The notes: generated by a model from the letters alone, not told the origin. Counted from the first letter of the stretch, positions 8,541 through 17,159 are shown. The stretch: DNA of 41,766 nt from Stenomitos rutilans HA7619-LM2 (GCA_019358945.1 JAHHIE010000060.1:1-41766); one strand, 5' to 3'. Translations and numbers: made by a program.

Positions 8541-10718
8541 TTAGCGGCGGCTTTGCCCGTGATCTTTATCCCGGTTGGCTAATCCGGGTGGCAACGTCCC
8601 ATTGGGCGGGGGTGGGTTATCTTCTGCGTTTAGAAAGCTCAAGTCGAGTTCCGGCGCTGGCGGCGGGGTTACTGTAGGCATGTTGCCAGCATTGAATGAA
8701 GGCTTGATGCGCTGCTCGTCCCGTTGTTTTGCCTCGCGTCGCTGTTCTAGGCGCTGCATGATACTGGTGATGCCAAGACGCTTCCAATCTTCCCTATCCC
8801 AGAGGCGCAGCCGCTGATAGTGGTCAGGAGCCGCGAAGAAATCAGCGCACGCCTTATTTGGGGGTTGCAGGTTTTCCGCTAAAAATCTCAGCGGATAGGT
8901 GTGCTTGTGGGTGAAACGTGTTCGGTAATAGCCTGTAAGTCCCTGGTCGCTATCAATAGGGGGAATATTCAGGAACTCCGCAGGTAGAACGGTGCGCTCC
9001 GTGATAATTTGCTGGCTTTTGCCTGTGGGGTCGTTATAGCCGAACAGTTCACCCCCTTCGTCTTTATAAACTTTGGTTTTACGGTCTAGCTGTTGCTCTC
9101 CGATCGACTGCGCTGTCCACTCAGCGGTACGCGGCTCATCAAGGCGTAGCATTGCTTTATGGCGAAACTGTCCGGTGATCGCTTCACTCATGCCATCGCC
9201 ATAAATCCGCCGCAGGTCTTCCATCGACTGGAAGCCAACTACGAGGCACACGCCCTTGCTGCGTCCTCGTGTTGCCAGAGGGTGCAGTTTATCAATCTTG
9301 CCCAAGCCTGGTAACTCATCCAGCACAATGAATGTGCTGGGCGGCTGTCCCGAAGGCTGATCACGACCATTCAGCAGCAGTTGCGCGGCACGGGTGAAAA
9401 TCACGCGGTTGAGGGTGCTTAAGATTGTCTCTGCTTCATTATCTATTCCCAATACTAAAATACTGCTGCCTTGTACCCACTGTCGCAGGCTGATTTTATG
9501 CTCTGCTCGGTGCCAAAGGGCAGCGATCGTTCGATATTGCCCGATCTTGGTGGCAACCGTGGACATGATATTATCGGCGGTTTTTTCACTGCCTAGCACT
9601 TGCAGAAAATGGCGCGTGGCAGGATCTGAACCCAGCAACCCCACCGTCAATTCCAGAGATTGCAGCACAATTACCACATCCCGCAATGTCCACGCGCCGG
9701 GGGCATGACCGATAAAAAACTCGATCACGCCTTGGAACAATTGAATGGAGGCGGATCGAAAGAATTCGTCTTCTCTATCGCCTTCCCGTGGCACGAGGAT
9801 ATGGACGAGCGATTCAGCAGCGGCAAGGGTATTAATATCTGCCGCTATATCCCACGCATGGCAGCGATCATCAAACGGGTTCAGAATGCAGACTTTGGTT
9901 TGAAGACCCATGCCCGCAAGAATCGGCAGCATATTGCGCTGAGCGTCATAAATGATCGCTCGTTTGCGACTACCTTCAGTGATACGCGGCAATATATCCT
10001 GCATTAGTAGCCGTAATGTAACGGTTTTGCCGCTTCCCGAAGCGCCAGCGACTAAAAAATGGGTAACGGCTTCTGATTCAGGTATTCGTGCGCCGCCCCA
10101 TAAAAAACCAGGATTTTCCGGGGTTAATCGACCGCGATAATAGCGCTGCGTTTTGGCAACAGAAAGCAGTTGTGTCCCTCGCAAATGCCTATCATTGCTA
10201 GCTTCGCTGCTTAAGTAATTTCGCCCCACAAACCACGGGGCAAGCAGCCCCATTACAGTGCCAAGAAAGAAATGCATCAGGTAGGCAAGCGTCAAACAGA
10301 GCAGACCAATGCCCTGAAAAACGTAGTATGCTCGCAAACGCTCTTTGTTGTTCTGAAAAATTCTCTGCAATCGTAAGAAGGCTACCAACAGCATGTTTGC
10401 CACAACAAGCAGTAACAGCCAGCCATTAGCGGTTAAGTAGTACGGTTTCCACAAAATAACCTGCGGGTACAAGTCGTGCAATGAGGAATGAACACAATAC
10501 AAGACAACATTCATAAATGTTGGCTCTAACTGCGTTAGGGGGCGTAGGGCGTTTTGAGCGTTAACAATAGGCAGAACGACCAAGAACGTCCATAGAGCCA
10601 ATAATCCAGCGGTGGTGTACCAGTGGAAATTTCGTTTCTCGAAGCTGTTTGCAAGAAAATCTAAGGCTAGTTGGAGCCGCCACATACCAGTACCAGGTGA
10701 GGGACATGAAGAAGACAA
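8541..10718 (-). CDS. Type IV coupling protein (VirD4/TraG/TraD-like ATPase)
   Basis: A 725-aa inner-membrane DNA-pumping ATPase that would link the relaxosome to a secretion channel. Hydrophobic segments near residues 35-55, 98-118 and 135-165 form the N-terminal membrane part. Walker A is GASGSGKT at 225-232; Walker B is FIVLDELPG at 463-471 with D467-E468. The region after it (QFRHKAMLRLDEP) is typical of the family's RecA-like domain. A Pro-rich tail follows residue 680. The frame opens with TTG at 10718; an ATG at residue 12 (10685) is an alternative. No VirB/Tra channel genes are in the window, so transfer would need a helper plasmid. Confidence 0.92.
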   Translation of the reverse strand: MSSSCPSPGTGMWRLQLALDFLANSFEKRNFHWYTTAGLLALWTFLVVLPIVNAQNALRPLTQLEPTFMNVVLYCVHSSLHDLYPQVILWKPYYLTANGWLLLLVVANMLLVAFLRLQRIFQNNKERLRAYYVFQGIGLLCLTLAYLMHFFLGTVMGLLAPWFVGRNYLSSEASNDRHLRGTQLLSVAKTQRYYRGRLTPENPGFLWGGARIPESEAVTHFLVAGASGSGKTVTLRLLMQDILPRITEGSRKRAIIYDAQRNMLPILAGMGLQTKVCILNPFDDRCHAWDIAADINTLAAAESLVHILVPREGDREDEFFRSASIQLFQGVIEFFIGHAPGAWTLRDVVIVLQSLELTVGLLGSDPATRHFLQVLGSEKTADNIMSTVATKIGQYRTIAALWHRAEHKISLRQWVQGSSILVLGIDNEAETILSTLNRVIFTRAAQLLLNGRDQPSGQPPSTFIVLDELPGLGKIDKLHPLATRGRSKGVCLVVGFQSMEDLRRIYGDGMSEAITGQFRHKAMLRLDEPRTAEWTAQSIGEQQLDRKTKVYKDEGGELFGYNDPTGKSQQIITERTVLPAEFLNIPPIDSDQGLTGYYRTRFTHKHTYPLRFLAENLQPPNKACADFFAAPDHYQRLRLWDREDWKRLGITSIMQRLEQRREAKQRDEQRIKPSFNAGNMPTVTPPPAPELDLSFLNAEDNPPPPNGTLPPGLANRDKDHGQSRR

Positions 10719-10896
10719 CCTGCTGGTAGATGCTTATTGTTGATGTTAAGGCACTGGCAAATAAAAATAAAGCGAGATACAGTCGTTGTAGAAAATGGTA
10801 CGCAGTGAAAAATTGCAGTATTTGCTACGTTTCGCCGTCACTTTATAGAACTGGGAGAGCATCTACCATGCCGTTACCCTGGAGTGATCAGCAGCA

Positions 10897-11595
10897 ATGG
10901 CTGAAATTTTCTTGTTTAGTGGTGAGAAGGGAGGGGTAGGCAAATCGTTTGTTTGCCGTACTGCCGTTCAATACCACCTCGATCAGGCGATTCCTTTTGT
11001 TCTGTTTGAAACCGATCGCAGCAACCCTGATGTAAAGCGGATTTACGGGCACGCCACGGGGTGCCGTGTCTCGGTGTTCTCGGAAGGGGAAAAGTATGAA
11101 GACGCTGCTAACAGCATCTATAACGCTGCCCTGACTTCACGGGTGTTGGTTAATTTGCCTGCCCAGGCGTTTATTCCCTTACGCCAGTGGATAGAAGCCA
11201 ACCAGCTTCTTGATATTGCCCCTGCCGATGGGGTGACGTTCGCCATTTGGTTTGTTTGCGACGGCGGCTATGACAGCCTGAAACTTCTGCGCCAATCGCT
11301 GGATTATTTCGGGGAAGCCATCCCGCATATTGTGGTGCGGAATTTTGGCAAGTGTGAGGACTGGGAAGCGCTGGATAAGGACGAGGGTTTGCAGAAACTC
11401 CTCAAAAAGTACAAAGCGCGGATGATTGATTTTCCCAAGTTCATTGGCAACGCCGATCGCAACCATATTGATGCCGAATCGCTAACCTTCGGGCAAGCAC
11501 GCGATTATGAGGGCTTTGGCTCCATCTCAAAGCAACGGGTGAAGCGCTTCTTGAAGGAAGCGTATGAGGCTATTGGTCAAGCTGGGGTGTTCTAG
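10897..11595 (+). CDS. ParA-like P-loop ATPase, MobD-like
   Basis: A 232-aa SIMIBI-class ATPase with a deviant Walker A, KGGVGKS, at residues 11-17, and ETDRSNPDV near residue 40 at the Walker A' position. It is distinct from the partition ParA at 24952: longer, without a DNA-binding partner next to it, and divergent from the coupling protein. Similar ParA-like proteins beside mobilisation genes are often named MobD-like. The stop at 11593-11595 is two bases before the next ATG, so the two genes are co-translated. A role in positioning transfer machinery is inferred. Confidence 0.85.
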   Translation: MAEIFLFSGEKGGVGKSFVCRTAVQYHLDQAIPFVLFETDRSNPDVKRIYGHATGCRVSVFSEGEKYEDAANSIYNAALTSRVLVNLPAQAFIPLRQWIEANQLLDIAPADGVTFAIWFVCDGGYDSLKLLRQSLDYFGEAIPHIVVRNFGKCEDWEALDKDEGLQKLLKKYKARMIDFPKFIGNADRNHIDAESLTFGQARDYEGFGSISKQRVKRFLKEAYEAIGQAGVF

Positions 11596-11597
11596 CC

Positions 11598-12218
11598 ATG
11601 CCCCACACCAACAATAAAACGCAGTGGCTGGACAAGGCACTGGACGGGCAGAGCGCTCATATCAAAGCGCGGGTGCTGGAAATCATCCTAAAGTACGGCA
11701 TTGATCCCGAAAACGAGTTTTTCATTATTTTTGTGGCACTGGGGCAATTGCAAGTCCTGCTTGAAAACAGCCCCACGGAGTGGGAAGGGGTGTTTCAGTC
11801 GTTTCATAACGAGTTAGACCAATGGACGGACAGCAACCTGAAAGTACTGGAATCGCTGGTCAGCAAGGCGGAAGCGACCGATATGCTGGCACAAAGCTTA
11901 AAAGAGCTGGTGAGCTTATTGAGCAATTTGACCACCACCTGCGGCACGCTGCTGCAACGATCGCAGACATCCGACCAGACATCAGCCGACTTGATGCCCA
12001 GGTTAGAACGCTTAATCAAGGATTTGGAAGGCTCCTTGAGCCACAGCAAGCAAGACATCAGGCGGCAGAACGAGGCAATCTTGCAAGAGATGGGCGAGAT
12101 CAGGAAGAAATGGGCTAACGCTTCGACGCATCTTAATTTGCTGAAGTGGTTGGTGGCGATCGCCCTGGGCAGCAGCCTCTTAAGTAACGTTCTATTGATT
12201 TTCTTGAGGAAGGCTTAA
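11598..12218 (+). CDS. DUF6753-like protein with C-terminal membrane anchor
   Basis: A 206-aa protein. The N-terminal part (LKYGIDPENEFFIIFVALGQ) resembles the DUF6753 family known from cyanobacterial plasmids (from memory). A long helical, probably coiled-coil, middle (about 75-175) leads to one membrane segment at about 184-203. It is the second gene of a pair with the ParA-like ATPase (two-base gap). A membrane-tethered partner for that ATPase is a reasonable inference. Its 3' end overlaps the convergent next gene by four bases. Confidence 0.8.
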   Translation: MPHTNNKTQWLDKALDGQSAHIKARVLEIILKYGIDPENEFFIIFVALGQLQVLLENSPTEWEGVFQSFHNELDQWTDSNLKVLESLVSKAEATDMLAQSLKELVSLLSNLTTTCGTLLQRSQTSDQTSADLMPRLERLIKDLEGSLSHSKQDIRRQNEAILQEMGEIRKKWANASTHLNLLKWLVAIALGSSLLSNVLLIFLRKA

Positions 12219-12712
12219 TCCCGTTCAATAGCTATCGTTTTAGCCTGTTCTGGTTGTGGTTGGTGCTCTACATCTGTTGCCAGGTACAGACGATCAAGGC
12301 GCTTTTCCTCAAGGAGAATGCTCTGCTGCGCTTTCCAGCTCATCCGATCGGCAATAAACTGCTTTACCTGCGGCTGCTCCCAGGCTGTGCTAACGATGCC
12401 TTGCCCGTAGTCGGTTTTATGGGCTGCTTGAGGACTGGCATCATTCAGCGCTTTGATAACGGTGTCGCGGTTGTAGCCTGCTGCCAGCAACATGACCGCG
12501 CTATTCATGTCATGGATCTGTCTTTGTAGCGGCGAGCCTAAAATCTCGTCCGCTCCTTGTGTCTGAATTTTACGGAACAGCTCTTTTTGGTATTCCCGCA
12601 GGGCTTCTCCCTGGTAGGCTGGCGGGTCTGGTTGCAGAGACACTTGCCTTGCCTGGTTGCAGCGCTTTTGAAACTCTTGGGCAAAGCTGGTCTTCAGATC
12701 TGGGCTATCCAT
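12215..12712 (-). CDS. Hypothetical soluble protein
   Basis: A 165-aa helical, Gln-rich protein starting at ATG 12712 (MDSPDLKTSFAQEFQKRC). It has no membrane segment and no motif I recognise. It is convergent with the DUF6753-like gene (four-base overlap) and downstream, on the same strand, of a 51-aa gene at 12830-12985. Probably a mobilisation accessory by position only. Confidence 0.7.
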   Translation of the reverse strand: MDSPDLKTSFAQEFQKRCNQARQVSLQPDPPAYQGEALREYQKELFRKIQTQGADEILGSPLQRQIHDMNSAVMLLAAGYNRDTVIKALNDASPQAAHKTDYGQGIVSTAWEQPQVKQFIADRMSWKAQQSILLEEKRLDRLYLATDVEHQPQPEQAKTIAIERD

Positions 12713-12829
12713 GCTGCTAGGCGTTTGAATGCACCATCAGCATAACCAACTTCTATCAGCGATCCTTCAAGTGATCGCCCCTTTTCCCGCTTGACAAGTG
12801 CAGGTCGCTATACCGATCGGTCTTCTAAT

Positions 12830-12985
12830 TTACGGTTCGGGTTGTTGCTTTGCAACAATCTCTTGTTGCTGTTGCACGTCGAGCGCCTGGGCAAGCAAGC
12901 CTGCTGATCCATGCGTTTGACCAACCACTAAAGACTTGGCTTTGTCTAGTAGCTGCTGAAGCGTGGGTATTGCTGGTTTGTCCAT
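12830..12985 (-). CDS. Small 51-aa hypothetical protein
   Basis: ATG at 12985 is preceded by AGGA eight bases upstream, a good ribosome site. The 51-aa product begins MDKPAIPTLQQLLDKAKSLV and ends in a Gln-rich helix (DVQQQQEIVAKQQPEP). It is the only supportable gene in the 405-base gap 12713-13117. It probably shares a transcript with the 165-aa gene downstream. Function unknown. Confidence 0.55.
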   Translation of the reverse strand: MDKPAIPTLQQLLDKAKSLVVGQTHGSAGLLAQALDVQQQQEIVAKQQPEP

Positions 12986-13117
12986 TGCTCAATTCCTGGC
13001 TAATTAACCGTAGGCGATCGCGCTGGCTGGAGATACCTTTAGCCTTACTGGTTTTCTAGCAAAAGGTTGTACGGCTGGCAACGGCTTTAGCTTGCCCTCA
13101 TCGTGTGATAGTGGGCA

Positions 13118-14059
13118 ATGCGGCAAGCAGGCACCCATGTTAGAAACAGCCGCATGACTGATGCGTCCAGCAACAATCCTGCTCATAAAGGCTATCCGCG
13201 TTCTGCTGCGACCGTCAAGCGAGAATTTCAGCGTATTTTAGAACAACTGGCAGGACACAAGCGCCCTTACGAAATTTTTCGGGATTGGGCTGAGATGGCT
13301 GCCATCTCTGTTCATCAGCTACCTTATCACGCAGGTGAACGCCCCGTTGATGCCGTCTTTGAGGGCTTGGAACAGCAATTTTCGGAACGGGAACAACGCT
13401 ACACGCCAGAAGAGCGAAAAACGCTCTCGCACCTGTTTGCTTTAACGATGGAAGGATTGGCAACTCCGAATGATTTTCTCGGTGAGCTGTACTGTGAGCT
13501 GGGCTTTACGAATACCAATTCAGGGCAGTTTTTCACACCCTATACTGTCAGCCGGATGATTGCCCACATGCAAATGGGAAATATGGAGGCAATTGTGCGT
13601 GAAAAAGGCGTTATCACCGTTGAAGACCCTGCTTGCGGGGCGGGGGGAATGCTGGTTGCCGCGACGGAAGAAGCCTTAAGTCAAGGACTTGACCCTCGGC
13701 AAATCTTGCAATTTTACGCAACAGACATTGACCGGGATTGCTTCAACATGACCTACCTTCAGCTCTCCTTGCTGGAGGTGCAAGGCACGGTAAGGCATGG
13801 TAATACGCTTTCTCAAGAAATATGGGAAACCCGTGATACACCACAAATGCAGTTCTTTAAGGACTGGCTCAAAGGAAGACAAGCCGAAGAACGTATACGG
13901 CGAATGCTGGACATCATGAAAGGGATGGATCGCCCTAGCGACAGTACTGCCGCAACGCCAGAGCCAGAAATACCAGAACAGCAACCAACCCCTGATATTG
14001 TGTTTAATCCGCAGCAGCTATCCCTGTTTGATTGGAATGAATTATCACAAGGCTTGTAG
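13118..14059 (+). CDS. Orphan N6-adenine methylase-like protein (HsdM-type fold)
   Basis: A 313-aa protein. The motif GQFFTP (about 136-141) and SAM-binding motif I DPACGAGG (170-177) are those of type I N6-DNA methylases, followed by an ATDID motif near residue 203. After GNTLSQE, where HsdM proteins carry the catalytic NPPF/Y, no such tetrapeptide is present. There is no specificity or nuclease subunit nearby. It may bind SAM without methylating adenine, or act on another substrate. Two starts are possible (13118 or 13154). It reads toward the replication origin. Confidence 0.85.
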   Translation: MRQAGTHVRNSRMTDASSNNPAHKGYPRSAATVKREFQRILEQLAGHKRPYEIFRDWAEMAAISVHQLPYHAGERPVDAVFEGLEQQFSEREQRYTPEERKTLSHLFALTMEGLATPNDFLGELYCELGFTNTNSGQFFTPYTVSRMIAHMQMGNMEAIVREKGVITVEDPACGAGGMLVAATEEALSQGLDPRQILQFYATDIDRDCFNMTYLQLSLLEVQGTVRHGNTLSQEIWETRDTPQMQFFKDWLKGRQAEERIRRMLDIMKGMDRPSDSTAATPEPEIPEQQPTPDIVFNPQQLSLFDWNELSQGL

Positions 14060-14179
14060 TTGCAAAGGAAGCTTGCCGCCTCGAATGTAGCGCGATAGCG
14101 CCTTTCCCCGCCTAGCGACCGTAGGGAGTGGGGCGCGTGTGGGTAGTCTGGGATTATTTCTTCAGGAATGCCCGCTTAA

Positions 14180-14250
14180 TCGCAGCTTCCTTCTTAATAT
14201 ATTAAAAAAAGATTAAAGAAAGATTAGCAAGATTTTCTAATGCTCAATAA
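14180..14250. other. AT-rich putative DNA-unwinding element of oriV
   Basis: An AT-rich stretch with repeated AAAGATTA-type motifs (around 14205-14230), placed just before the first DnaA box and the iterons. This is the usual order in iteron-type plasmid origins. The boundary is approximate. Confidence 0.6.
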
Positions 14251-14278
14251 CTACTTGTTAAGAATGTGGAAATTCGGC

Positions 14279-14287
14279 TTATCCACA
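14279..14287 (+). promoter_or_regulatory. DnaA box 1
   Basis: TTATCCACA, a perfect match to the consensus DnaA box. It begins 17 bases before iteron 1 begins (14296), the same spacing as box 2 to iteron 7. Confidence 0.8.
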
Positions 14288-14295
14288 GGTTGTTT

Positions 14296-14426
14296 TGTGC
14301 ATCGAAAGCCGTGCCTCTTGTGCATCGAAAGCCGTGCCTCTTGTGCATCGAAAGCCGTGCCTTGTGCATCGAAAGCCGCGCCTTTGTGCATCGAAAGCCG
14401 TGCTTTGGTGCACCGAAAGCCGTGCC
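14296..14426 (+). repeat. Iteron block of oriV: six 20-bp repeats
   Basis: Six direct repeats of TGTGCATCGAAAGCCGTGCC start at 14296, 14319, 14342, 14363, 14385 and 14407. Spacing is 21-23 bp, about two helical turns. Repeats 4 to 6 differ at one to three bases. They lie beyond the 3' end of the TrfA-family gene and are the expected binding sites for that initiator. Confidence 0.9.
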
Positions 14427-14466
14427 TTGGTTTTATGATGCGGTGTTTTGCGCCTAAAATCTTGAC

Positions 14467-14475
14467 TTATCCACA
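14467..14475 (+). promoter_or_regulatory. DnaA box 2
   Basis: A second TTATCCACA followed by GG, identical to box 1 and also 17 bases before the start of an iteron (14484). Confidence 0.8.
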
Positions 14476-14483
14476 GGTTTGTA

Positions 14484-14503
14484 TGTGCATCGAAAGCCGT
14501 GTC
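14484..14503 (+). repeat. Separate iteron 7
   Basis: TGTGCATCGAAAGCCGTGTC, one solitary iteron 77 bp after the start of iteron 6. Its last base is part of the stop codon of the TrfA-family gene (14503-14505 on the minus strand). Confidence 0.85.
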
Positions 14504-15321
14504 TACTCACTACGGGATAGAGTGGCAACTCGCGTGACTGTTACGGCATCGTCTTCAATGTTGTAGTTTTGCAAAAAACCTATTTTCACAAGCTCGTCTA
14601 AAGCGGTACGGGATTGTCGTTTGAAGCTCGCGGCTTGTGTATTTTTGCAGCCCGTCAGCCGTTGCAAGGTCGCAAGTTTTACCGGATACGGTGTGCGATG
14701 GCTGCTGTAATAGGCATGGAGGGCTTGTGCAAGAGATTTGCGGCGCAAGGCTAGGCGCTGTTCCCAGTCGATCGCCGTCCATTGGGATTCACCGTAAAGC
14801 CGAATCAGGTCACGGTTAAGCTCTATGGTGTAGTGGGCTGTCGGCTCGCTTTTTGTACCCGATTTGATCAGCGATCCAAAGTATATTTTGCCTTCGTGGA
14901 TGATCTCAACGGCTGTTGCGGTTAGCCGAATAATGGCTGAATGCAGTTGCCTGTGCTGCTCACCACCTGTTGGTAAGCGCATCGCTTTCAAAATCCCGTG
15001 CGCTGTGAAACTGCAATGGTTGCCTAAAGGGTGTTTTCTGGCTAGATGCACCAGGGTTTCCCAGAGCGTTAAATCTTCTTGGTTGAGCTGTTCGCCTGTG
15101 TATTTGACGGTGATACCCTGCTGGCTATAGAGCGTGGCTTCTTTCAAAGAACGCCGATCTTTGCCCTGAATTGCTGAAAACAAGGCGGATCGAATAAAAC
15201 TGTTTGGGGTGCCGCGCTTGGCTTCTTGCCATAGTGGGAGCTGGATAACTTGGGCGCTCGTCTGCACTTCAACAGCGCGGCGAAAAGACTGTAGGCTTTC
15301 ATCTAGCTTCTTGTCTGCCAT
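14503..15321 (-). CDS. trfA: TrfA-family plasmid replication initiator
   Basis: A 272-aa protein related to RK2 TrfA, the iteron-binding initiator of broad-host-range IncP plasmids. Recognisable blocks are LPLWQEAKRGTPNSFIRSAL (about 27-46), GITVKYTGEQLNQEDLTLWE (about 69-88), ARKHPLGNHCSFTAHG and a C-terminal winged-helix region (LQRLTGCKNTQAASFKRQSR). Its length matches the short TrfA forms. Iterons with two DnaA boxes lie immediately beyond its 3' end. It should bind the iterons and recruit host DnaB. Confidence 0.92.
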   Translation of the reverse strand: MADKKLDESLQSFRRAVEVQTSAQVIQLPLWQEAKRGTPNSFIRSALFSAIQGKDRRSLKEATLYSQQGITVKYTGEQLNQEDLTLWETLVHLARKHPLGNHCSFTAHGILKAMRLPTGGEQHRQLHSAIIRLTATAVEIIHEGKIYFGSLIKSGTKSEPTAHYTIELNRDLIRLYGESQWTAIDWEQRLALRRKSLAQALHAYYSSHRTPYPVKLATLQRLTGCKNTQAASFKRQSRTALDELVKIGFLQNYNIEDDAVTVTRVATLSRSE

Positions 15322-15506
15322 ATGTTGCCCCTTTATGAATGCGGCATATAATCGCCATATCTACAGAATTTGTCAAAGCCGCAATGCTTGCGGGATGCCT
15401 CATTGGAAAGGTGTATGCTTTGAGCGCGTCGTAGCAACGCTTTTCCCTTCAGGATTTGGTTAGACTGGTGTATACTTCCTCCTGTTTCGCCCGTATCGGA
15501 GATACC

Positions 15507-15845
15507 ATGAGCATTAGAGAGCAGATTTTTCGTCACATGGAGGCTATTGAGGCTTCTGGGGATATTGGCTCTCTGAATGCCGCGATTTTGGCATGGCTGG
15601 GAGAGGTAGACGAAACGGATCGTCACCTAACTGTATTGGAACAAAAATTGGCAGAAAGCCGTGCTGCGCTTTCTGTTCAAGATGAAGACGCAGACATTGA
15701 CAACGCGATCGGTTTTGAACCATTAACCAAAGACCAGCGCTTGCAACGGCTCGATCAGCGCTGGGAGCGTTATCAGCAAACAGGTCGTACTGTTTCGCAC
15801 GACGAGATGAAGACCTGGGCTGCCAGCCTTGCGACAAAGCAGTAA
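15507..15845 (+). CDS. Antitoxin of a RelE/ParE-type toxin-antitoxin pair
   Basis: A 112-aa acidic, helical protein starting at ATG 15507 after CGGAG; an upstream in-frame start at 15456 lacks support. The C-terminal part (KDQRLQRLDQRWERYQQTGR) is typical of the toxin-wrapping region of such antitoxins. A TATACT hexamer at 15471-15476 could be the -10 box. The toxin gene follows after six bases. It presumably neutralises the toxin and represses the operon. Confidence 0.75.
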   Translation: MSIREQIFRHMEAIEASGDIGSLNAAILAWLGEVDETDRHLTVLEQKLAESRAALSVQDEDADIDNAIGFEPLTKDQRLQRLDQRWERYQQTGRTVSHDEMKTWAASLATKQ

Positions 15846-15851
15846 TCGTTT

Positions 15852-16142
15852 ATGTATGCGGTCACCTGGCTTGAGGAAGCATCGCAGGATGTCTTCCGTC
15901 ATTATGAGTTTCTTAGCGCCAAAAATCAGCCAGCAGCAATTCGCGCTGTCCAGGCAATCCTAGAAGCTGGGGAAAGCCTACAAACGTCGCCTTATAGAGG
16001 AACAGTCTTGCGAAGCCGACCCCATATCCGCTGGGTCAGGGTATTTTTTGGCAAATACGGGTACATCCTGCATTACAGGGTTGAGGAAGACACGGTGATC
16101 ATTCTTGAAGTCTATGACGGGCGGGAAGATCGCGCTTTGTAG
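15852..16142 (+). CDS. RelE/ParE-family toxin
   Basis: A 96-aa protein with the RelE/ParE pattern: an N-terminal beta strand (MYAVTWLEEASQDV), two helices, then the strands GTVLRSRPHIRWVRVFFGKY, GYILHYRV and VIILEVYDGRED. Length and order fit the family. ParE members block gyrase and RelE members cut mRNA; the sequence does not decide which. It probably stabilises the plasmid by post-segregational killing. Confidence 0.85.
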   Translation: MYAVTWLEEASQDVFRHYEFLSAKNQPAAIRAVQAILEAGESLQTSPYRGTVLRSRPHIRWVRVFFGKYGYILHYRVEEDTVIILEVYDGREDRAL

Positions 16143-16216
16143 GAGTTGAGGTGAACTCTAGCAAAAACAATCACCCCACCTGTTGAGGTTTAACTTAACT
16201 CCAAGACCAATATCTT

Positions 16217-16423
16217 TCATAACTTATCCGCTTCTTCCAGAGAATGACGCAATCTTTGCCAAACCTGCTGTAGTAGCTGTGGTCGCAGACACACAAACAC
16301 AATTAGTCCACCAGTTATTAGCTGTCCCCAACCGGAGCCATTGTAAGTTGGACAATCCCACAAGCAGATGTTACCGTCACCGAAAAATGATGCAAGCAAG
16401 GAGATTCCCACAATTTGATACAT
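16217..16423 (-). CDS. Small possible membrane protein (68 aa)
   Basis: MYQIVGISLLASFFGDGNIC starts a 68-aa frame with two short hydrophobic segments (about 3-14 and 33-47) and a basic, helical tail. The ribosome site is poorly spaced. It runs in the same direction as the two following small genes. I would call it a probable but unproven gene. Confidence 0.45.
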   Translation of the reverse strand: MYQIVGISLLASFFGDGNICLWDCPTYNGSGWGQLITGGLIVFVCLRPQLLQQVWQRLRHSLEEADKL

Positions 16424-16478
16424 CCTTAAGAACTCAACTCAATTAGTAAAGAAAAATGATAACAATTAGAAATTAGCT

Positions 16479-16796
16479 CTAACGCTCCTTGTTCAAAACT
16501 TTAAAGTTAGCTTCTAGCCCTTCAGAACAGGCAACTGCTTCTAAGATTTCTATACGTCTTTGCAAATAGCCAATTTGCTCTGATAGCCGATTCTCTGAGG
16601 GCTTACCAGCTATCCAGATAGCAATACTACTAAATCCAGAAGTAGCTATGATGAGACATGGAAGTATAACGCCACTTTTTGTAATCTCTATGAGAGGTAC
16701 ACATAAAAGCAGACTCAGAACTGATAAGCCCCAAACCCACTTTGTAGCGCTAAAACGTAGATCTATACGCTGAGTATCTGCGGCAGCCTGAGTCAT
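16479..16796 (-). CDS. Two-TM small membrane protein
   Basis: A 105-aa protein with hydrophobic segments at about 20-37 and 43-63 and a C-terminal helix (SENRLSEQIGYLQRRIEILE) with coiled-coil character. No family is recognised. It lies between two other small membrane-type genes on the same strand. Confidence 0.6.
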   Translation of the reverse strand: MTQAAADTQRIDLRFSATKWVWGLSVLSLLLCVPLIEITKSGVILPCLIIATSGFSSIAIWIAGKPSENRLSEQIGYLQRRIEILEAVACSEGLEANFKVLNKER

Positions 16797-16838
16797 ACCA
16801 AAGCTTATAATATGTTGTCTGAAGTAAGAGCATTAGGC

Positions 16839-17159
16839 TTAGGCGTGTTTAAGCACCTCTATTGCACCTCTTAGTAAAAGATGCTGAAAGGAAAAGCTAC
16901 CTAACACAGCATGAGCAGCGCCAGTTACAGTAGATTGAGTAATTGTTGCTGCGTAACCTACACCTACATCGCCGACAGCAGAATTGACCACGCCTGCAAC
17001 GGCGGCAGAAGAGACGAAATTGCCTGCACCACCAGCCAATCTACAAACTAATTCGGGGCAGTCCATTGCTTTAGCAACTTTTTCGGCACAATATCCACCA
17101 ACAATTCCAGCTATTACCCCAATGGGAGCAGAGATAGGCGTTGAATACCCAATTGGCAT
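16839..17159 (-). CDS. Gly/Ala-rich small hydrophobic protein
   Basis: ATG at 17159 follows AGGAG with five-base spacing, a strong ribosome site. The 106-aa product is rich in Gly, Ala and Val, with stretches such as PIGVIAGIVGGYC and SAAVAGVVNSAVGDVGVGY that resemble glycine-zipper membrane helices. Such composition occurs in pore-forming peptides and in membrane anchors; neither role is shown. It is first in a row of three minus-strand small genes. Confidence 0.65.
   Translation of the reverse strand: MPIGYSTPISAPIGVIAGIVGGYCAEKVAKAMDCPELVCRLAGGAGNFVSSAAVAGVVNSAVGDVGVGYAATITQSTVTGAAHAVLGSFSFQHLLLRGAIEVLKHA

Noticed and set aside
8541-10718. Self-transmissible conjugation system
   Set aside because: Coupling protein and relaxase are present, but no VirB/Tra channel genes are seen on the complete circle.
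14296-14503. CRISPR-like look of the repeat block
   Set aside because: Repeats are 20 bp with a 21-23 bp period and no spacers, next to DnaA boxes and a TrfA gene; they are iterons.
14240-14566. Open frames across the iterons encoding repeated Cys-rich peptides
   Set aside because: The peptide repeats only reflect translation of the iterons.
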